Source of the DNA: Clostridia bacterium
Lineage (GTDB): Bacteria > Bacillota > Clostridia > Oscillospirales > Acutalibacteraceae
Length of the DNA: 64,000 nt
NCBI GenBank assembly: GCA_017380575.1
Contig: JAFODS010000028.1
Location: 62,001-126,000, forward strand
Reading direction: 5' to 3'
Shown: in pieces, positions 44,646-54,142 of the stretch
Layout: the number at the start of each line of letters is the position of its first letter
Position numbering within the stretch: the stretch's first letter is position 1
The notes under the pieces: model-generated
The model's database searches: none
Told to the model about the DNA's origin: nothing
Seen by the model: only the letters and a program-made list of their open reading frames with translations
Translations under genes and position numbers: made by a program

Positions 44646-45091
44646 GTCATCACCTTCTGCACAATGTAATATACAAGACCGAACACTGTTGATGCAAAAA
44701 TACCGTAAGCAATAACCGGACCCGAAACTTTAAAAATATTAGCTCCCGTACCCATAACAAAGCCTTCACTCTTATGCTCAAGTGCAGGTGCAACAACTGA
44801 ATTGGCAAAGCCTGTGATCGGAACAACAGTCCCTGCACCCGCGTGTTTTGCAATTTTATCAAATATTCCGATACCTGTAAGAATTGCTGCAATAACAATC
44901 AGGGTTACGGACACCATTGTACGCGTTTCTACGGTATCCATACCGAACATACCGTACAGTTTGAACAAAAGCTCCCCTAAGCAGCATATAGCACCGCCAA
45001 CACCGAATGCCCACAGACAGTTTTTAAGCACCGGTGACGGTGGCGAAGCTTTTTTCACCATTTCATCATATTTTTTATTTGAAATATCCAT
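44642..45091 (-). CDS. spoVAC: Stage V sporulation protein AC
   Basis: The 149-aa membrane protein shows four or five hydrophobic helices, with FGVGGAICCLGELLF and the SpoVAC motif AGAGTVVPITGFANSVVAPALE followed by KSEGFVMGTGANIF. SpoVAC is a mechanosensitive channel-like part of the dipicolinate transport complex in the forespore inner membrane. The upstream region (45092-45142) has GCATT and a CAGATAATA stretch that could be a loose sigma-G promoter, but the match is poor. Confidence 0.93.
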   Translation of the reverse strand: MDISNKKYDEMVKKASPPSPVLKNCLWAFGVGGAICCLGELLFKLYGMFGMDTVETRTMVSVTLIVIAAILTGIGIFDKIAKHAGAGTVVPITGFANSVVAPALEHKSEGFVMGTGANIFKVSGPVIAYGIFASTVFGLVYYIVQKVMT

Positions 45092-45142
45092 TTCATCAAC
45101 TCGCTTTCAGGTTTATTATCTGCAAACTGATTGATAAAATGC

Positions 45143-45172
45143 AAAAACCAACCTCTTCCGAAGTTGGTTTTT
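45143..45172 (-). terminator. Terminator of the RACo-like gene
   Basis: On the minus strand AAAAACCAAC (45163-45172) pairs with GTTGGTTTTT (45143-45152) around a 10-base loop, directly after the stop at 45175. It also lies just upstream of the spoVA promoter region. Confidence 0.75.
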
Positions 45173-45174
45173 GA

Positions 45175-46557
45175 TTAAAACATCATATTTTCAATAAAAA
45201 GCTGTGAAAAATCATTTATTGAGGATAAATCGACATATTCTGAATTTTTAAGTATCGAAGCCGTTTTGTCTGTTCCGCAGGCATATCCGACTGTTCCGAG
45301 CAAGCTGCTGTTGTTAATAGCCTTGCATTTATTTTCTAAGTCCTTCGGAATAAGACCTGTTTTTACAGCATTCTGTATATTGATTTTTGCGGAAAAGCCA
45401 CCCGAAACACAGACTTTTTCAACATCATTATGTGTAATTTTTTTATATTTCAAAAGCGTTTCAATCGCTGAATATACGGCTGATTTTGCAAGCTGATACT
45501 GTCTTACATCTGCCTGCGAAATCGAAACACCGTCAGCAATTTCAATTTCTTCATTTTCCATATATCCTGTTTCGTCGATTTCACAACCAAGCAATTCAGC
45601 AATAACATCAACAAGACCTGTACCGCAGATTCCTTTCGGAACAACATTTCCGACTGTTTTGTATCCCGACTTTGAATATGCATATATTGCACCGTCGGAT
45701 GCACTCATTCCGCACGAAATATTTGCTCCTTCAAAGCAAGGACCTGCCGCTGCGGAAGTGCAGACAACTTCACTTTCTGTAAAAAGTGCAATTTCTGCAT
45801 TTGTGCCGAGGTCTATGAGCATATTGTATTTTCCTTTTTCAGGATATTCGATACAATTAAGACCCGCAACAATATCTGCACCGACAAATGCTGAAATACA
45901 AGGGAGCGACTCTACCCTTCCAACTCCTTTAAGACCGATTTCAACACCTTCAAACGTCTGCTTTTCAAGAAAAACAGGAGTATAAGGAGCGACACCTATT
46001 CCCGACGGATCAACATTCCAAAACAAATGAAGCATCGTTGTATTACCCGAAACGAAGAGCGGAAGTTCTTTTTCACAGCCCAAAGAAGCAATCATTGAGT
46101 TGATTTCATCAATAAGGATTCTATGGAGTTCCGTATGTGAAGATTTACGGCAATATTCAATTCTTGATATCACATCTGCTCCGTACATTTTCTGAGGGTT
46201 AGTACGTGTTACTGTATTAATTACTTCATTATTATCAAGAGAAATGAGTGCAAGCGCAAGAGTTGTTGTACCTATATCGAGGGCAAAACACATATTTCCC
46301 ATTTCAGATTTAGCGGTAGTGATTCCTGTTTCAGAAAAAATTTCAGCTTTTTCCGGTATAGTAACCTCAATATCAGCGGTTACGGTGTACTGACAGGAAA
46401 GCTCAGGTTTGCCGTCGACAAGTACCGTGCATTTTTTACAAATTCCTTTTCCTGCACAAGGATGGTCAACAAATATGCCGTTTTTAATGAGAATATCAGA
46501 AAGCCTTTCGCCTTTTTCAGCGTGTAGTATTTCATTTTTTAAAATTATTTCCGGCAT
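45175..46557 (-). CDS. RACo-like [2Fe-2S] ferredoxin/ASKHA protein
   Basis: The 460-aa protein has an N-terminal ferredoxin-type domain with Cys33, 39, 42 and 54 (HPCAGKGICKKC...LSC) and a C-terminal ASKHA ATPase (CFALDIGTTTLALAL, LIDLGTNAEIALF, PSGIGVAPYTP, VCVSGGFSAKI). It matches the reductive activators of corrinoid proteins (RACo/RamA-like, DUF4445). The usual corrinoid protein and methyltransferase genes are not nearby, so the target is unknown. It shares an operon with a DUF6054 gene 33 bases upstream and has a strong AAAGGAGG site. Confidence 0.85.
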   Translation of the reverse strand: MPEIILKNEILHAEKGERLSDILIKNGIFVDHPCAGKGICKKCTVLVDGKPELSCQYTVTADIEVTIPEKAEIFSETGITTAKSEMGNMCFALDIGTTTLALALISLDNNEVINTVTRTNPQKMYGADVISRIEYCRKSSHTELHRILIDEINSMIASLGCEKELPLFVSGNTTMLHLFWNVDPSGIGVAPYTPVFLEKQTFEGVEIGLKGVGRVESLPCISAFVGADIVAGLNCIEYPEKGKYNMLIDLGTNAEIALFTESEVVCTSAAAGPCFEGANISCGMSASDGAIYAYSKSGYKTVGNVVPKGICGTGLVDVIAELLGCEIDETGYMENEEIEIADGVSISQADVRQYQLAKSAVYSAIETLLKYKKITHNDVEKVCVSGGFSAKINIQNAVKTGLIPKDLENKCKAINNSSLLGTVGYACGTDKTASILKNSEYVDLSSINDFSQLFIENMMF

Positions 46558-46590
46558 AGTTTCCCTCCTTTACGTCTGATAAATAAAAAT

Positions 46591-46920
46591 TTAATCAAGC
46601 AATTCTATAAGCTTATCAAGAAATGCTTCTTCGCCCCATGTGTTGACTTTGAAAAACATTGCCTGGCTACCGCCCGAAGTAATTGCAGAAAGATTAATCG
46701 GTCCGTCACCGTTCTGAAACAGAGTAACATTCATACTTACACGGTTTCCGCCCGCATAGCTGTAACGTTCAAAAACGCGTACACTGCACCTTGCATCACC
46801 GTCGCAAAAATCGCTTGAATCTTCAAGTGAAGCAGAAACATTACCGCCTAAAATTCCGTTCTCAATTGTTTTTAATAACTGTTCAAAATCACCGTTAACT
46901 GCCTGCTCAAATTTTGCCAT
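46591..46920 (-). CDS. DUF6054 family protein
   Basis: The 109-aa protein matches my memory of the clostridial DUF6054 family, with MAKFEQAVNGDFEQLLKTIE, FCDGDARCSVRVFERYSYAGG and NLSAITSGGSQAMFFK. No enzyme motif or membrane segment is seen; the fold looks alpha/beta. It lies 33 bases before the RACo-like gene and likely shares its transcript, started by an extended -10 box at 46995-47000. Function unknown. Confidence 0.75.
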   Translation of the reverse strand: MAKFEQAVNGDFEQLLKTIENGILGGNVSASLEDSSDFCDGDARCSVRVFERYSYAGGNRVSMNVTLFQNGDGPINLSAITSGGSQAMFFKVNTWGEEAFLDKLIELLD

Positions 46921-46991
46921 TGTTATTACTCCCTTTCAAATGTGTTTTTTACTTATCAGACAGGAAATGAACCCTTCACTGCTGATTTAAT

Positions 46992-47000
46992 TCTATTATA
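46992..47000 (-). promoter_or_regulatory. Extended -10 promoter before the DUF6054 gene
   Basis: On the minus strand TGG is followed by TATAAT (46995-47000 on the plus strand); no good -35 box is seen. It is the only promoter-like sequence between the trpB terminator and the DUF6054 gene. Confidence 0.45.
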
Positions 47001-47013
47001 CCATATACTCATA

Positions 47014-47045
47014 TAAAAAAACAACTCCGCACGAAGCGGAGCTGT
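47014..47045 (-). terminator. trpB terminator
   Basis: On the minus strand a stem with one mismatch (47036-47045 with 47021-47030) and a TTCGT loop is followed by TTTTTTT. It ends the trpB message. Confidence 0.85.
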
Positions 47046-47051
47046 ACAAAT

Positions 47052-48272
47052 TTATCTGATACCGTAATTTTCGATAATATAGTCCATATCCTTATCGCCT
47101 CTGCCTGAGAGGTTGATAAGAACTGAGCCGTGATCCATTCTTTCTGCAAGCTTCATACCGTATGCAACAGCGTGTGAGCTTTCGATTGCAGGAATAATAC
47201 CTTCAAGACGTGAGAGCTTGAAAAATGCATCAATTGTTTCATCGTCATTGATAACATCATACTTTACTCTGCCGATTTCCTGAAGGAAAGCATGTTCAGG
47301 ACCTGAAGACGGATAATCAAGTCCGCTTGCAACAGAATAAACCGGTGCAGGCTCGCCGTTTTCATCCTTGAGCATAATGCTGTTGAAACCGTGCATAATG
47401 CCCTCTGTGCCGTACTTAAGGCTTGCGGCATGGTCACCGAGCTTTTCTCCTCTGCCGAGTGGTTCGATACCGTAAATATCAACAGGGTCATTAAGGAAGC
47501 CCGCAAAAAGACCTGCCGCATTGCTGCCACCGCCGACACAAGCTACGATTGCATTCGGAAGATGACCTGTCATTTCGATAAACTGTTCTCTTGCTTCGAT
47601 ACCTACAACGCTTTGGAAATCACGTACCATCATCGGGAACGGATGAGGTCCGAGAACTGAACCGATACAGTAAATTGCATCGTTATATTCCTTGCTGTAT
47701 GCATCAAATGCCGCGTCAACAGCCTCTTTGAGTGTCTGAAGGCCGTGAGTAACCTCAACAACGTTTGCACCGAGAATCTTCATTCTTGCAACGTTCGGAG
47801 CCTGCTTTTTGATATCAACAGAGCCCATATAGATGTCACATTCAAGACCAAAATATGCTGCTGCAGTTGCAAGTGCAACACCGTGCTGACCTGCACCTGT
47901 TTCAGCGATAACCTTTTTCTTACCCATATACTTTGCAAGAAGTGCTTCACCCATACAGTGGTTAAGCTTGTGGGCACCCGAATGGTTAAGGTCTTCACGC
48001 TTTGCATAAAGCTGTACCTTTCCGCCAAGTGCATCAGAAAGACGCTCAAGGTGAGTTACGGGAGTCGGTCTGCCCTGGAACTCCTTGCGGATTCTGCGAA
48101 GCTCAGCAATAAACTTTCTTGACTGGCAGATTGAATAATAAGCCTCTGTTGTTTCAGCCATAGCTGCCTTGAGCTTATCGTCAACAAAAACTCCTCCGTA
48201 TTTTCCGAAATATCCGTTTTTATCGGGATAGTTATTAAAATAAGTATCAAAATCAATTCCGTTGAGTTTCAT
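47052..48272 (-). CDS. trpB: Tryptophan synthase beta chain
   Basis: The 406-aa PLP enzyme makes tryptophan from indole and serine. Motifs include [39 protein letters not shown] (PLP Lys in HK), [18 protein letters not shown] and NLSGRGDKD. No other trp gene is adjacent, so it stands alone, which may mean it salvages indole. ATG 48272 follows GGAGG; an earlier start at 48287 precedes that site. A T-box leader with a tryptophan specifier controls it. Confidence 0.95.
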   Translation of the reverse strand: MKLNGIDFDTYFNNYPDKNGYFGKYGGVFVDDKLKAAMAETTEAYYSICQSRKFIAELRRIRKEFQGRPTPVTHLERLSDALGGKVQLYAKREDLNHSGAHKLNHCMGEALLAKYMGKKKVIAETGAGQHGVALATAAAYFGLECDIYMGSVDIKKQAPNVARMKILGANVVEVTHGLQTLKEAVDAAFDAYSKEYNDAIYCIGSVLGPHPFPMMVRDFQSVVGIEAREQFIEMTGHLPNAIVACVGGGSNAAGLFAGFLNDPVDIYGIEPLGRGEKLGDHAASLKYGTEGIMHGFNSIMLKDENGEPAPVYSVASGLDYPSSGPEHAFLQEIGRVKYDVINDDETIDAFFKLSRLEGIIPAIESSHAVAYGMKLAERMDHGSVLINLSGRGDKDMDYIIENYGIR

Positions 48273-48312
48273 AATAAATTCCTCCATAAGTTAAGATTAT
48301 AATATTTTCGGT

Positions 48313-48351
48313 TCAGACTGAGCCTCGCCATCGTTTTGTAAGCAATACCAT
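48313..48351 (-). CDS. 12-codon leader ORF with a Trp codon before trpB
   Basis: ATG at 48351 follows a strong GGAGG (48358-48362) by six bases and reads MVLLTKRWRGSV then TGA at 48313. It lies between the T-box terminator and trpB and contains a single tryptophan codon at position 8. It is too short to be sure; it may be a leader peptide, a reinitiation device or a chance ORF with a good ribosome site. Confidence 0.35.
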   Translation of the reverse strand: MVLLTKRWRGSV

Positions 48352-48380
48352 AATCTTCCTCCTGAAATAGTCTTTCTGAC

Positions 48381-48425
48381 AAAAACAAAACGTCCCTGAC
48401 AGAATTAATTAATCTGTCAAGGACG
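48381..48425 (-). terminator. T-box terminator hairpin of trpB
   Basis: On the minus strand the arm at 48413-48425 pairs with 48391-48403 (one wobble), followed by TTTTGTTTTT. It competes with the antiterminator formed by the T-box sequence upstream. Confidence 0.88.
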
Positions 48426-48663
48426 AATAAAACTTATCCGCGGTGCCACCTTGTTTCACGGTTTACCGTGCACTTTCAGGATACTTACATACCCTTGCCA
48501 ACTAACGTATGGCTGACGTTGCAGAATACTTTGCATTACGCATTTGACTGCACCCTCCGCGGTCCATTTGACGAAGTGTTTCTTACCTGATTTTCAGCAT
48601 CGCAGGCTCTCTGTAAAGGCATCGTCGCCGTTATCTCCGCATCAACGGTTTAATTTTAAAATT
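48381..48663 (-). ncRNA. Tryptophan T-box leader of trpB
   Basis: The minus strand holds the T-box core AAGGTGGCACCGCGG (48438-48452), followed by the terminator. About 115 bases upstream, in the segment reading AAATGGACC (TGG at 48564-48566), is a candidate tryptophan specifier codon with the usual purine after it. Uncharged tRNA-Trp would pair there and at the T-box bulge to stabilise the antiterminator and allow trpB transcription. The leader is about 280 nt from a consensus promoter start near 48663. The core is certain; the specifier call is by eye. Confidence 0.88.
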
Positions 48664-48669
48664 TGGCTT

Positions 48670-48698
48670 ATTATATCACCGTAGCTTCAAGTTGTCAA
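48670..48698 (-). promoter_or_regulatory. Consensus promoter of the trpB leader
   Basis: On the minus strand TTGACA (48693-48698) and TATAAT (48670-48675) with a 17-base spacer are a perfect sigma-A match, downstream of nrnA. Confidence 0.88.
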
Positions 48699-48715
48699 TG
48701 GTTTGATGAAAACTT

Positions 48716-49678
48716 TCAGTTGTTAACATCTTCCTGCAGGTATTTTTCGATACAGGAAACAACAAGGTTTCTTGCCGTATTCACGTTACCGCTTACCGTA
48801 CAGCCTGCCGCTCTCGGGTGGCCGCCGCCACCGAGCATTGCACAGACTTCGGAAGCATCAACGCCCTCGTGTGTTCTCATTGAAACTTTGAAGGTTCCGT
48901 CTGTTTTTTCGCGCATTGTCACACCGACAACAACACCCTCAATCTGTCGGGGTATTGCAGCAATAGCGTCAACTTCACTTTCGTCCGAGCCGCTTCTGCG
49001 GTACATATCCTGAGTGATTGTGATAAATGCACATTTACCGTCAAGATACATTTTCATCGACTCAAGTGCAAGACGCTCAAGTGCAACATAAGTTCTTGTT
49101 TTGGTTTCGAACATTATGATATTGATTTTACTGTGGTCAGCTCCCGATTCAATCATTTCCGCTGCCATATGCATAGTTCTCGGAGTAACGTTTGCATACC
49201 TGAAACAGCCCGTGTCCGTTGAAAGTCCCGTGAATATGCAATCCGCAATATTCTTTGTAATTTCAACACCGAGAGCCTTTATAACCTCAAGAATAATCTC
49301 ACACGCTGCCGCCGCAGTCGGGTCAAGAAGAGTCTTTTCAGCGTAAAGTCTGTTTGAACCGTGGTGGTCAATACAGAGCTTTACCCTGCTGCCGAAGCGA
49401 GCTTCAAAATCTTTACCGAGGAGCTTCGCATCTGCAACGTCAACCGCAATGATATTATCATATTCGATGTCTTCTTCACACAGTCTGCCCATATAGGAAT
49501 ACTTTTCGGGTGCAGTGTCACCGCAACGTACAACTGCATTTTTACCGCAGCTTTTCAGTGCTTCACAAAGAGCAAAACCGCAGCCGAGAGTATCTCCGTC
49601 AGGATGTGAATGTGTAAGAATCAGAAAATCATCATTATTTTTAAGGAATTCTACCGCTTGGTTCAAGTCAATAATCAT
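48716..49678 (-). CDS. nrnA: DHH-family oligoribonuclease/pAp phosphatase
   Basis: The 320-aa protein has LTHSHPDGDTLGCG, VDVADAKLLG, LCIDHHGSNR (DHH motif), ATAACEIILEV and the DHHA1 GGGGHPRAAGC motif, all hallmarks of NrnA. It degrades nanoRNAs and dephosphorylates 3'-phosphoadenosine 5'-phosphate with Mn2+. It is the last gene of the rimP-infB operon, 27 bases after rbfA. No terminator is visible before the trpB promoter. Confidence 0.93.
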   Translation of the reverse strand: MIIDLNQAVEFLKNNDDFLILTHSHPDGDTLGCGFALCEALKSCGKNAVVRCGDTAPEKYSYMGRLCEEDIEYDNIIAVDVADAKLLGKDFEARFGSRVKLCIDHHGSNRLYAEKTLLDPTAAAACEIILEVIKALGVEITKNIADCIFTGLSTDTGCFRYANVTPRTMHMAAEMIESGADHSKINIIMFETKTRTYVALERLALESMKMYLDGKCAFITITQDMYRRSGSDESEVDAIAAIPRQIEGVVVGVTMREKTDGTFKVSMRTHEGVDASEVCAMLGGGGHPRAAGCTVSGNVNTARNLVVSCIEKYLQEDVNN

Positions 49679-49705
49679 AATCCCTCATCCCTCAATTATA
49701 ACGGA

Positions 49706-50047
49706 TTATTTTAAATCATCCATAATTTTAACAATGTTCATACCGTGTTCAATGGAATCGTCTGCAATAAACACAAGCTCGGGTGTTTTTCTTAAATGCA
49801 GACGCTTTCCAACCTCACGGCGGACATATCCCGTTGCACTTTTAAGACCCTTTACAGCTTCTTTTGCCGTATCAAGACCTTCAAGTGCGCTGATGTAAAC
49901 CTTTGCATAGGATGCATCTGAGCTTACTTCAACGCGTACAACGGTAAGCATTTTATCCAGCACCCTCGGATCCTTAAGCTCACGGACAATTGCAATTATC
50001 TCGCGCTTGATATCCTCGGATACTCTGTCAATTCTGTATCCAGCCAT
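49706..50047 (-). CDS. rbfA: 30S ribosome-binding factor A
   Basis: The 113-aa protein, starting MAGYRIDRVSEDIKREI with LKDPRV and a KH-like ending LVFIADDSIEHG, matches RbfA, which helps mature the 16S rRNA 5' end and the 30S subunit. It follows infB after 12 bases, the normal bacterial order. Start ATG is behind AGAGGT. Confidence 0.95.
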   Translation of the reverse strand: MAGYRIDRVSEDIKREIIAIVRELKDPRVLDKMLTVVRVEVSSDASYAKVYISALEGLDTAKEAVKGLKSATGYVRREVGKRLHLRKTPELVFIADDSIEHGMNIVKIMDDLK

Positions 50048-50059
50048 AAATACCTCTTA

Positions 50060-52459
50060 TCAATCTCTGTATTCTTCGATGATATATGCTTCGAAGATGT
50101 CGCCTTCCTTGATATCGCCGAACTTGTTAAGTCCGATACCGCATTCATAGTTGGAAGCAACTTCCTTAACGTCATCCTTGAAACGGCGGAGTGATGAAAT
50201 TTCGTCATCAGCAAGCACAATACCGTCACGGACAACACGGATTTTTGAATTTCTTGTGATTTTACCGTCAAGAACGTAACAACCTGCAATCTTACCTACA
50301 GAAGAGATTGTAATAACGTTTCTTACCTCACAGCGACCCTGCTCAACCTCGCGGAACTTCGGAGCGAGCATACCCTTGATAGCTGCCTGGATTTCCTCGA
50401 TGCAGTCGTAGATAATACGGTACATTCTCATTTCAACACCGTCACGCTCTGCAAACTGAACAGCAACGGGGTCGGGACGTACATTGAAGCCGACGATGAT
50501 AGCGTTTGAAGCATTTGCAAGCATAACGTCAGACTCACTCGGAGCACCAACACCGTTATGAATAACACGAACGCGTACTTCCTCGTTTGAAAGCTTTTCA
50601 AGACTCTGCTTAACAGCTTCTGCTGAACCCTGAACGTCAGCCTTAACGATAACATTGAGGTCTTTCATTTCACCTTCCTTGAGTGAATCAAAGAGGTTAT
50701 CAAGAGTGACCTTCTGCATTGACTTGAACTGCTCTTCCTTAGCTTCGCTCTTTCTCTGCTCAACAAGCTCACGTGCAAGACGCTCGTCGCTTACTGCATC
50801 AAAGATATCGCCTGCCTGCGGAACTTCAGCAAGACCTGTGATTTCAACAGGAACTGACGGACCTGCAACCTTAACTTTTTTACCCTTATCGTCTGTCATT
50901 ACACGTACACGACCAACGGCTGTACCTGCAACGATAATATCACCCGAATTAAGTGTACCCTTCTGAACAAGGAGAGTTGCAACAGGACCGCGACCCTTAT
51001 CAAGACGAGCTTCAATAACAATACCCTTTGCAGCTCTGTTCGGGTTAGCCTTAAGCTCCTGCATTTCAGCAACGAGAAGGATGTTTTCAAGAAGAGTATC
51101 AATACCCATATGAGTTTTTGCAGAAACAGGTACACAGATAACGTCACCGCCCCACTCTTCGGGAACAAGGCTGTGCTCTGTGAGCTGCTGCATAATTCTG
51201 TCGGGGTTGACATCCTGCTTATCCATCTTATTGATAGCAACAATAATCTGAACACCTGCAGCCTTTGCATGGTTGATAGCTTCGATTGTCTGCGGCATGA
51301 TACCGTCATCAGCAGCAACAACAAGAACTGCAATATCTGTAGCCTGAGCACCGCGGGCACGCATTGATGTGAAAGCAGCATGACCCGGAGTATCAAGGAA
51401 TGTAATCTTCTGACCGTTGAGGTCAACTCTGTAAGCACCGATATGCTGAGTGATACCGCCTGCTTCAGTTGTTGTAACTGATGTGTTTCTGATAGCATCA
51501 AGAAGTGAAGTTTTACCGTGGTCAACGTGACCCATTACACAGACAACGGGATCACGGAGAACAAGATCTTCGTCTGTATCTTCACTGTCGTCGATGATTC
51601 TGTCTTCAATTGTAACAACAACTTCTCTTTCAACCTTTGCACCAAGCTCTGTTGCAACGATTTCAGCTGTATCGTAGTCGATAACCTCGTTTACACTTGC
51701 CATCTGACCGAGCATAAAGAGCTTTTTGATAACTTCAGCTGCTGTCATGTGGAGAAGTTCAGCAAGAGCACCGACTGTGATCTCTTCGGGAACCTGAATC
51801 TTAAGCTGAGGCTTCTTTGCTCGCTCTGCAGCGATTCTCTGAAGTCTTTCCTGCTCAGTTTCTCTTCTTGAAGAACGCATACCCTGCTTACGGTACTGCT
51901 GTGACTTCTGCTTGAGCTTCTGCTTGTTTACTGTTTTATCGTTCTGAACACCGCGGTTTGCGGGAGCGATATTTTCATAACGCTCGTTGTACTTTTCAAG
52001 GTCAACGTTGTTTGCTCTTGTATCAACTGTTCTTGCTTCACCCTTTGTTCTGCTCTGCGGCTTTGCATTGGGATCCTTTTCCTTTTTCTTCGGAGGATTG
52101 TTCTGCGGCTGTGCTGCCTTTTCGGGAGCCTTATTCTGCTTTGCAGGTTCAGCCTTTTTATCCTTATTGCCCTTTTCTGCAGGAACTTCAGCAGCTTTTT
52201 CAGCTACCTTTTCCTCAGCTTTCGGCTCTTCTGCTTTTTCTTCCTTCTTAGGCTCATTTGCCGTTGCGAAGTAAGCATCGAAGCTCTCGACGCTGTTTTC
52301 CTTAGTGTAAACCTCAAAAATAACGTCAAGCTCATTTTCTTCAAGAGCTGTCATAGATTTCTTCTGACCCTCAAAGTGTTTGCCCAAAAGCTCAAGCACA
52401 CTTTTGCTGGACACATCGAAATCCTTAGCGACCTCGTGAACTCGGTATTTATTTATCAT
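50060..52459 (-). CDS. infB: Translation initiation factor IF-2
   Basis: The 799-aa GTPase has an N-terminal IF2-N domain ([16 protein letters not shown]), a charged low-complexity linker rich in Lys, Glu, Ala and Pro (~70-215), a second IF2-N domain (~225-275) and the G domain with GHVDHGKT at 310-317, DTPGHA and NKMDKQD. C-terminal domains bind fMet-tRNA. The size is normal. Its ATG overlaps the ylxQ stop (ATGA). Confidence 0.98.
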   Translation of the reverse strand: MINKYRVHEVAKDFDVSSKSVLELLGKHFEGQKKSMTALEENELDVIFEVYTKENSVESFDAYFATANEPKKEEKAEEPKAEEKVAEKAAEVPAEKGNKDKKAEPAKQNKAPEKAAQPQNNPPKKKEKDPNAKPQSRTKGEARTVDTRANNVDLEKYNERYENIAPANRGVQNDKTVNKQKLKQKSQQYRKQGMRSSRRETEQERLQRIAAERAKKPQLKIQVPEEITVGALAELLHMTAAEVIKKLFMLGQMASVNEVIDYDTAEIVATELGAKVEREVVVTIEDRIIDDSEDTDEDLVLRDPVVCVMGHVDHGKTSLLDAIRNTSVTTTEAGGITQHIGAYRVDLNGQKITFLDTPGHAAFTSMRARGAQATDIAVLVVAADDGIMPQTIEAINHAKAAGVQIIVAINKMDKQDVNPDRIMQQLTEHSLVPEEWGGDVICVPVSAKTHMGIDTLLENILLVAEMQELKANPNRAAKGIVIEARLDKGRGPVATLLVQKGTLNSGDIIVAGTAVGRVRVMTDDKGKKVKVAGPSVPVEITGLAEVPQAGDIFDAVSDERLARELVEQRKSEAKEEQFKSMQKVTLDNLFDSLKEGEMKDLNVIVKADVQGSAEAVKQSLEKLSNEEVRVRVIHNGVGAPSESDVMLANASNAIIVGFNVRPDPVAVQFAERDGVEMRMYRIIYDCIEEIQAAIKGMLAPKFREVEQGRCEVRNVITISSVGKIAGCYVLDGKITRNSKIRVVRDGIVLADDEISSLRRFKDDVKEVASNYECGIGLNKFGDIKEGDIFEAYIIEEYRD

Positions 52460-52785
52460 AAACCTCGCTCCTTTCCGGATTTGTTATCGTTAATTTTTGT
52501 AATAATTGTTTTTGCGAAACCTTCATCGTCAACCGTAAAAACCGCAGCTTTGAAGCTTGTGGCATTTTTGATATCGAGCATCGTATAGCTGACGTCAAAG
52601 ATTTTCACACCTGCATTCTGTGCAAGTGAAGTAATTTCATCATTAAGCCTTTGTGAAGCGTCACTGCATATTACGCAAAGACTTGCACTTCCTGCCTTGA
52701 GAGCCAGCTTACAGGCATCGTGACCGAGGCTGAGCTTTCCGGCTTTTCTGCAAAGACCTAAGAGGCTGAGTGCTGAATCATTCAT
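52456..52785 (-). CDS. ylxQ: YlxQ-like L7Ae-family RNA-binding protein
   Basis: The 109-aa protein starts [25 protein letters not shown] with ICSDASQR, the L7Ae/L30e fold of the YlxQ protein between ylxR and infB. It likely binds a kink-turn RNA. It overlaps ylxR by 8 bases and infB by 4. Confidence 0.9.
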   Translation of the reverse strand: MNDSALSLLGLCRKAGKLSLGHDACKLALKAGSASLCVICSDASQRLNDEITSLAQNAGVKIFDVSYTMLDIKNATSFKAAVFTVDDEGFAKTIITKINDNKSGKERGL

Positions 52786-53050
52786 GATTTTTCAGCTCCT
52801 CTTCCATTTTATCGTAAATCTCATCGGGAATCTGCATCTGAAAAGATCTTTCGATTCTCTTGGATTTTCTTGCAATTTTAAGACACTGCGCATTCGGGCA
52901 GATATAAGCTCCCCTGCCGTTGACTCTTCCTGTAAGGTCCATAAGAACCTCATCTTCGGGAGTTTTAACAACGCGGACAAGCTCCTTTTTCGGCTTCATT
53001 TCACCGCAGCCCGTACATTTGCGAAGAGGTATCTTCTTTTTCTGCTGCAT
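52778..53050 (-). CDS. ylxR: YlxR (DUF448) RNA-binding protein
   Basis: The 90-aa protein has RKCTGCGEMKPKKELVRVV and GRGAYICPNAQCL, the YlxR/RnpM signature, reported to bind RNase P RNA in Bacillus. Cysteines C15 and C18 and a second pair suggest a structural fold. It lies between nusA and ylxQ in the standard operon. Confidence 0.93.
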   Translation of the reverse strand: MQQKKKIPLRKCTGCGEMKPKKELVRVVKTPEDEVLMDLTGRVNGRGAYICPNAQCLKIARKSKRIERSFQMQIPDEIYDKMEEELKNHE

Positions 53051-53065
53051 TCCTATTCCTCCTTA

Positions 53066-54142
53066 TTAAAGGATGATAGAAGGTTCGATTTTTCCGCTTT
53101 CGGGTTTGATATCAATTTTCCAACCTGTGAGCTTTGCTGCAAGACGTGCATTCTGACCCTTGTTACCGATAGCAAGTGAAAGCTGAAGATCAGGAACGAT
53201 TACTCGGCAAGCCTTTTCGCCGTTTTCGTCAACAGTTACTGACACAACGTCTGCCGGAGCAAGAGCTGCTGCAACAAACTCTGCAGGATTTTCGCTGTAC
53301 TTAACAATGTCGATTTTCTCACCGTAGAGCATATCAACAATCTTGCCCACACGAGCACCGCGGGGACCGATACATGCACCTACTGCATCAACATTTTCGT
53401 CCGCACTGTAAACAGCGATCTTTGTTCTTGAACCTGCCTCACGTGAAACTGACTTAATTTCAACAGTACCGTCATAGATTTCAGGAACTTCTGATTCAAA
53501 GAGTCTCTTAACGAGTCCCGGATGTGTTCTTGAGATAGTAGCTCTCGGACCGCGTCTGCCCATTTCCTTTGCATCTGCAACACTTGCAATATAAACCTTG
53601 ATAAGTGCACCGGGAACAAGTGTTTCACCCGGAATCTGCTCACTTTTGAAAAGTGTTTCCTGAGCCTTGCCGATTTCAACAACTGCGTCGCCTGTTTCAG
53701 GATCAACACGAGAAACCTTAGCTGTAACGATTTCCTGATTGTGGCTCTGGAATTCCTCACGAAGCTTACCGTGTTCAGCCTCTCTGATACCCTGACGGAT
53801 AACGTGCTTACCCTTGTCAGCTGCGATACGGCTTACTTCCTTTGTTTCAAGCTCGATTTCGATGATATCACCGACAAGAGCTGTTGCCTTATACTTCTGA
53901 GCCTGCTCAAGTGTCATATCCTCATCGGGATCAACAATCTCAGAAACAACGTTCTTTCTTACGAAAACGCGCATTGTTTCCTCTTCGGGATCAAGCTCGC
54001 AGAAAACGATATCCTTATTGTTATAATCACGCTTAACTGCTGTTACAAGAGCTCTCTGGATGCCTTCGCAAAGTGTTTCCATCGGGATTCCTTTTTCTTT
54101 TTCAAGCATCTTGAGTGCCATAAAAAGTTCCTTGTTTACCAT
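53066..54142 (-). CDS. nusA: Transcription termination/antitermination factor NusA
   Basis: The 358-aa protein has the N-terminal RNAP-binding domain (MVNKELFMALKMLEKEKGIP), an S1 domain, and two KH domains (GACIGPRGARVGKIV, LAIGNKGQNARLAAKL). Its length is right for Firmicutes. It modulates pausing and termination. Its ATG overlaps the rimP stop (TAATG). Confidence 0.97.
   Translation of the reverse strand: MVNKELFMALKMLEKEKGIPMETLCEGIQRALVTAVKRDYNNKDIVFCELDPEEETMRVFVRKNVVSEIVDPDEDMTLEQAQKYKATALVGDIIEIELETKEVSRIAADKGKHVIRQGIREAEHGKLREEFQSHNQEIVTAKVSRVDPETGDAVVEIGKAQETLFKSEQIPGETLVPGALIKVYIASVADAKEMGRRGPRATISRTHPGLVKRLFESEVPEIYDGTVEIKSVSREAGSRTKIAVYSADENVDAVGACIGPRGARVGKIVDMLYGEKIDIVKYSENPAEFVAAALAPADVVSVTVDENGEKACRVIVPDLQLSLAIGNKGQNARLAAKLTGWKIDIKPESGKIEPSIIL

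Noticed and set aside
45092-45142. Sigma-G promoter for spoVAC
   Set aside because: GCATT and CAGATAATA are present but the match and spacing to the sigma-G consensus are too weak to list.
50899-51525. 208-codon open frame in another frame of infB
   Set aside because: It overlaps the conserved G domain of IF-2 on the same strand and has no domain pattern or ribosome site; a frame shadow.
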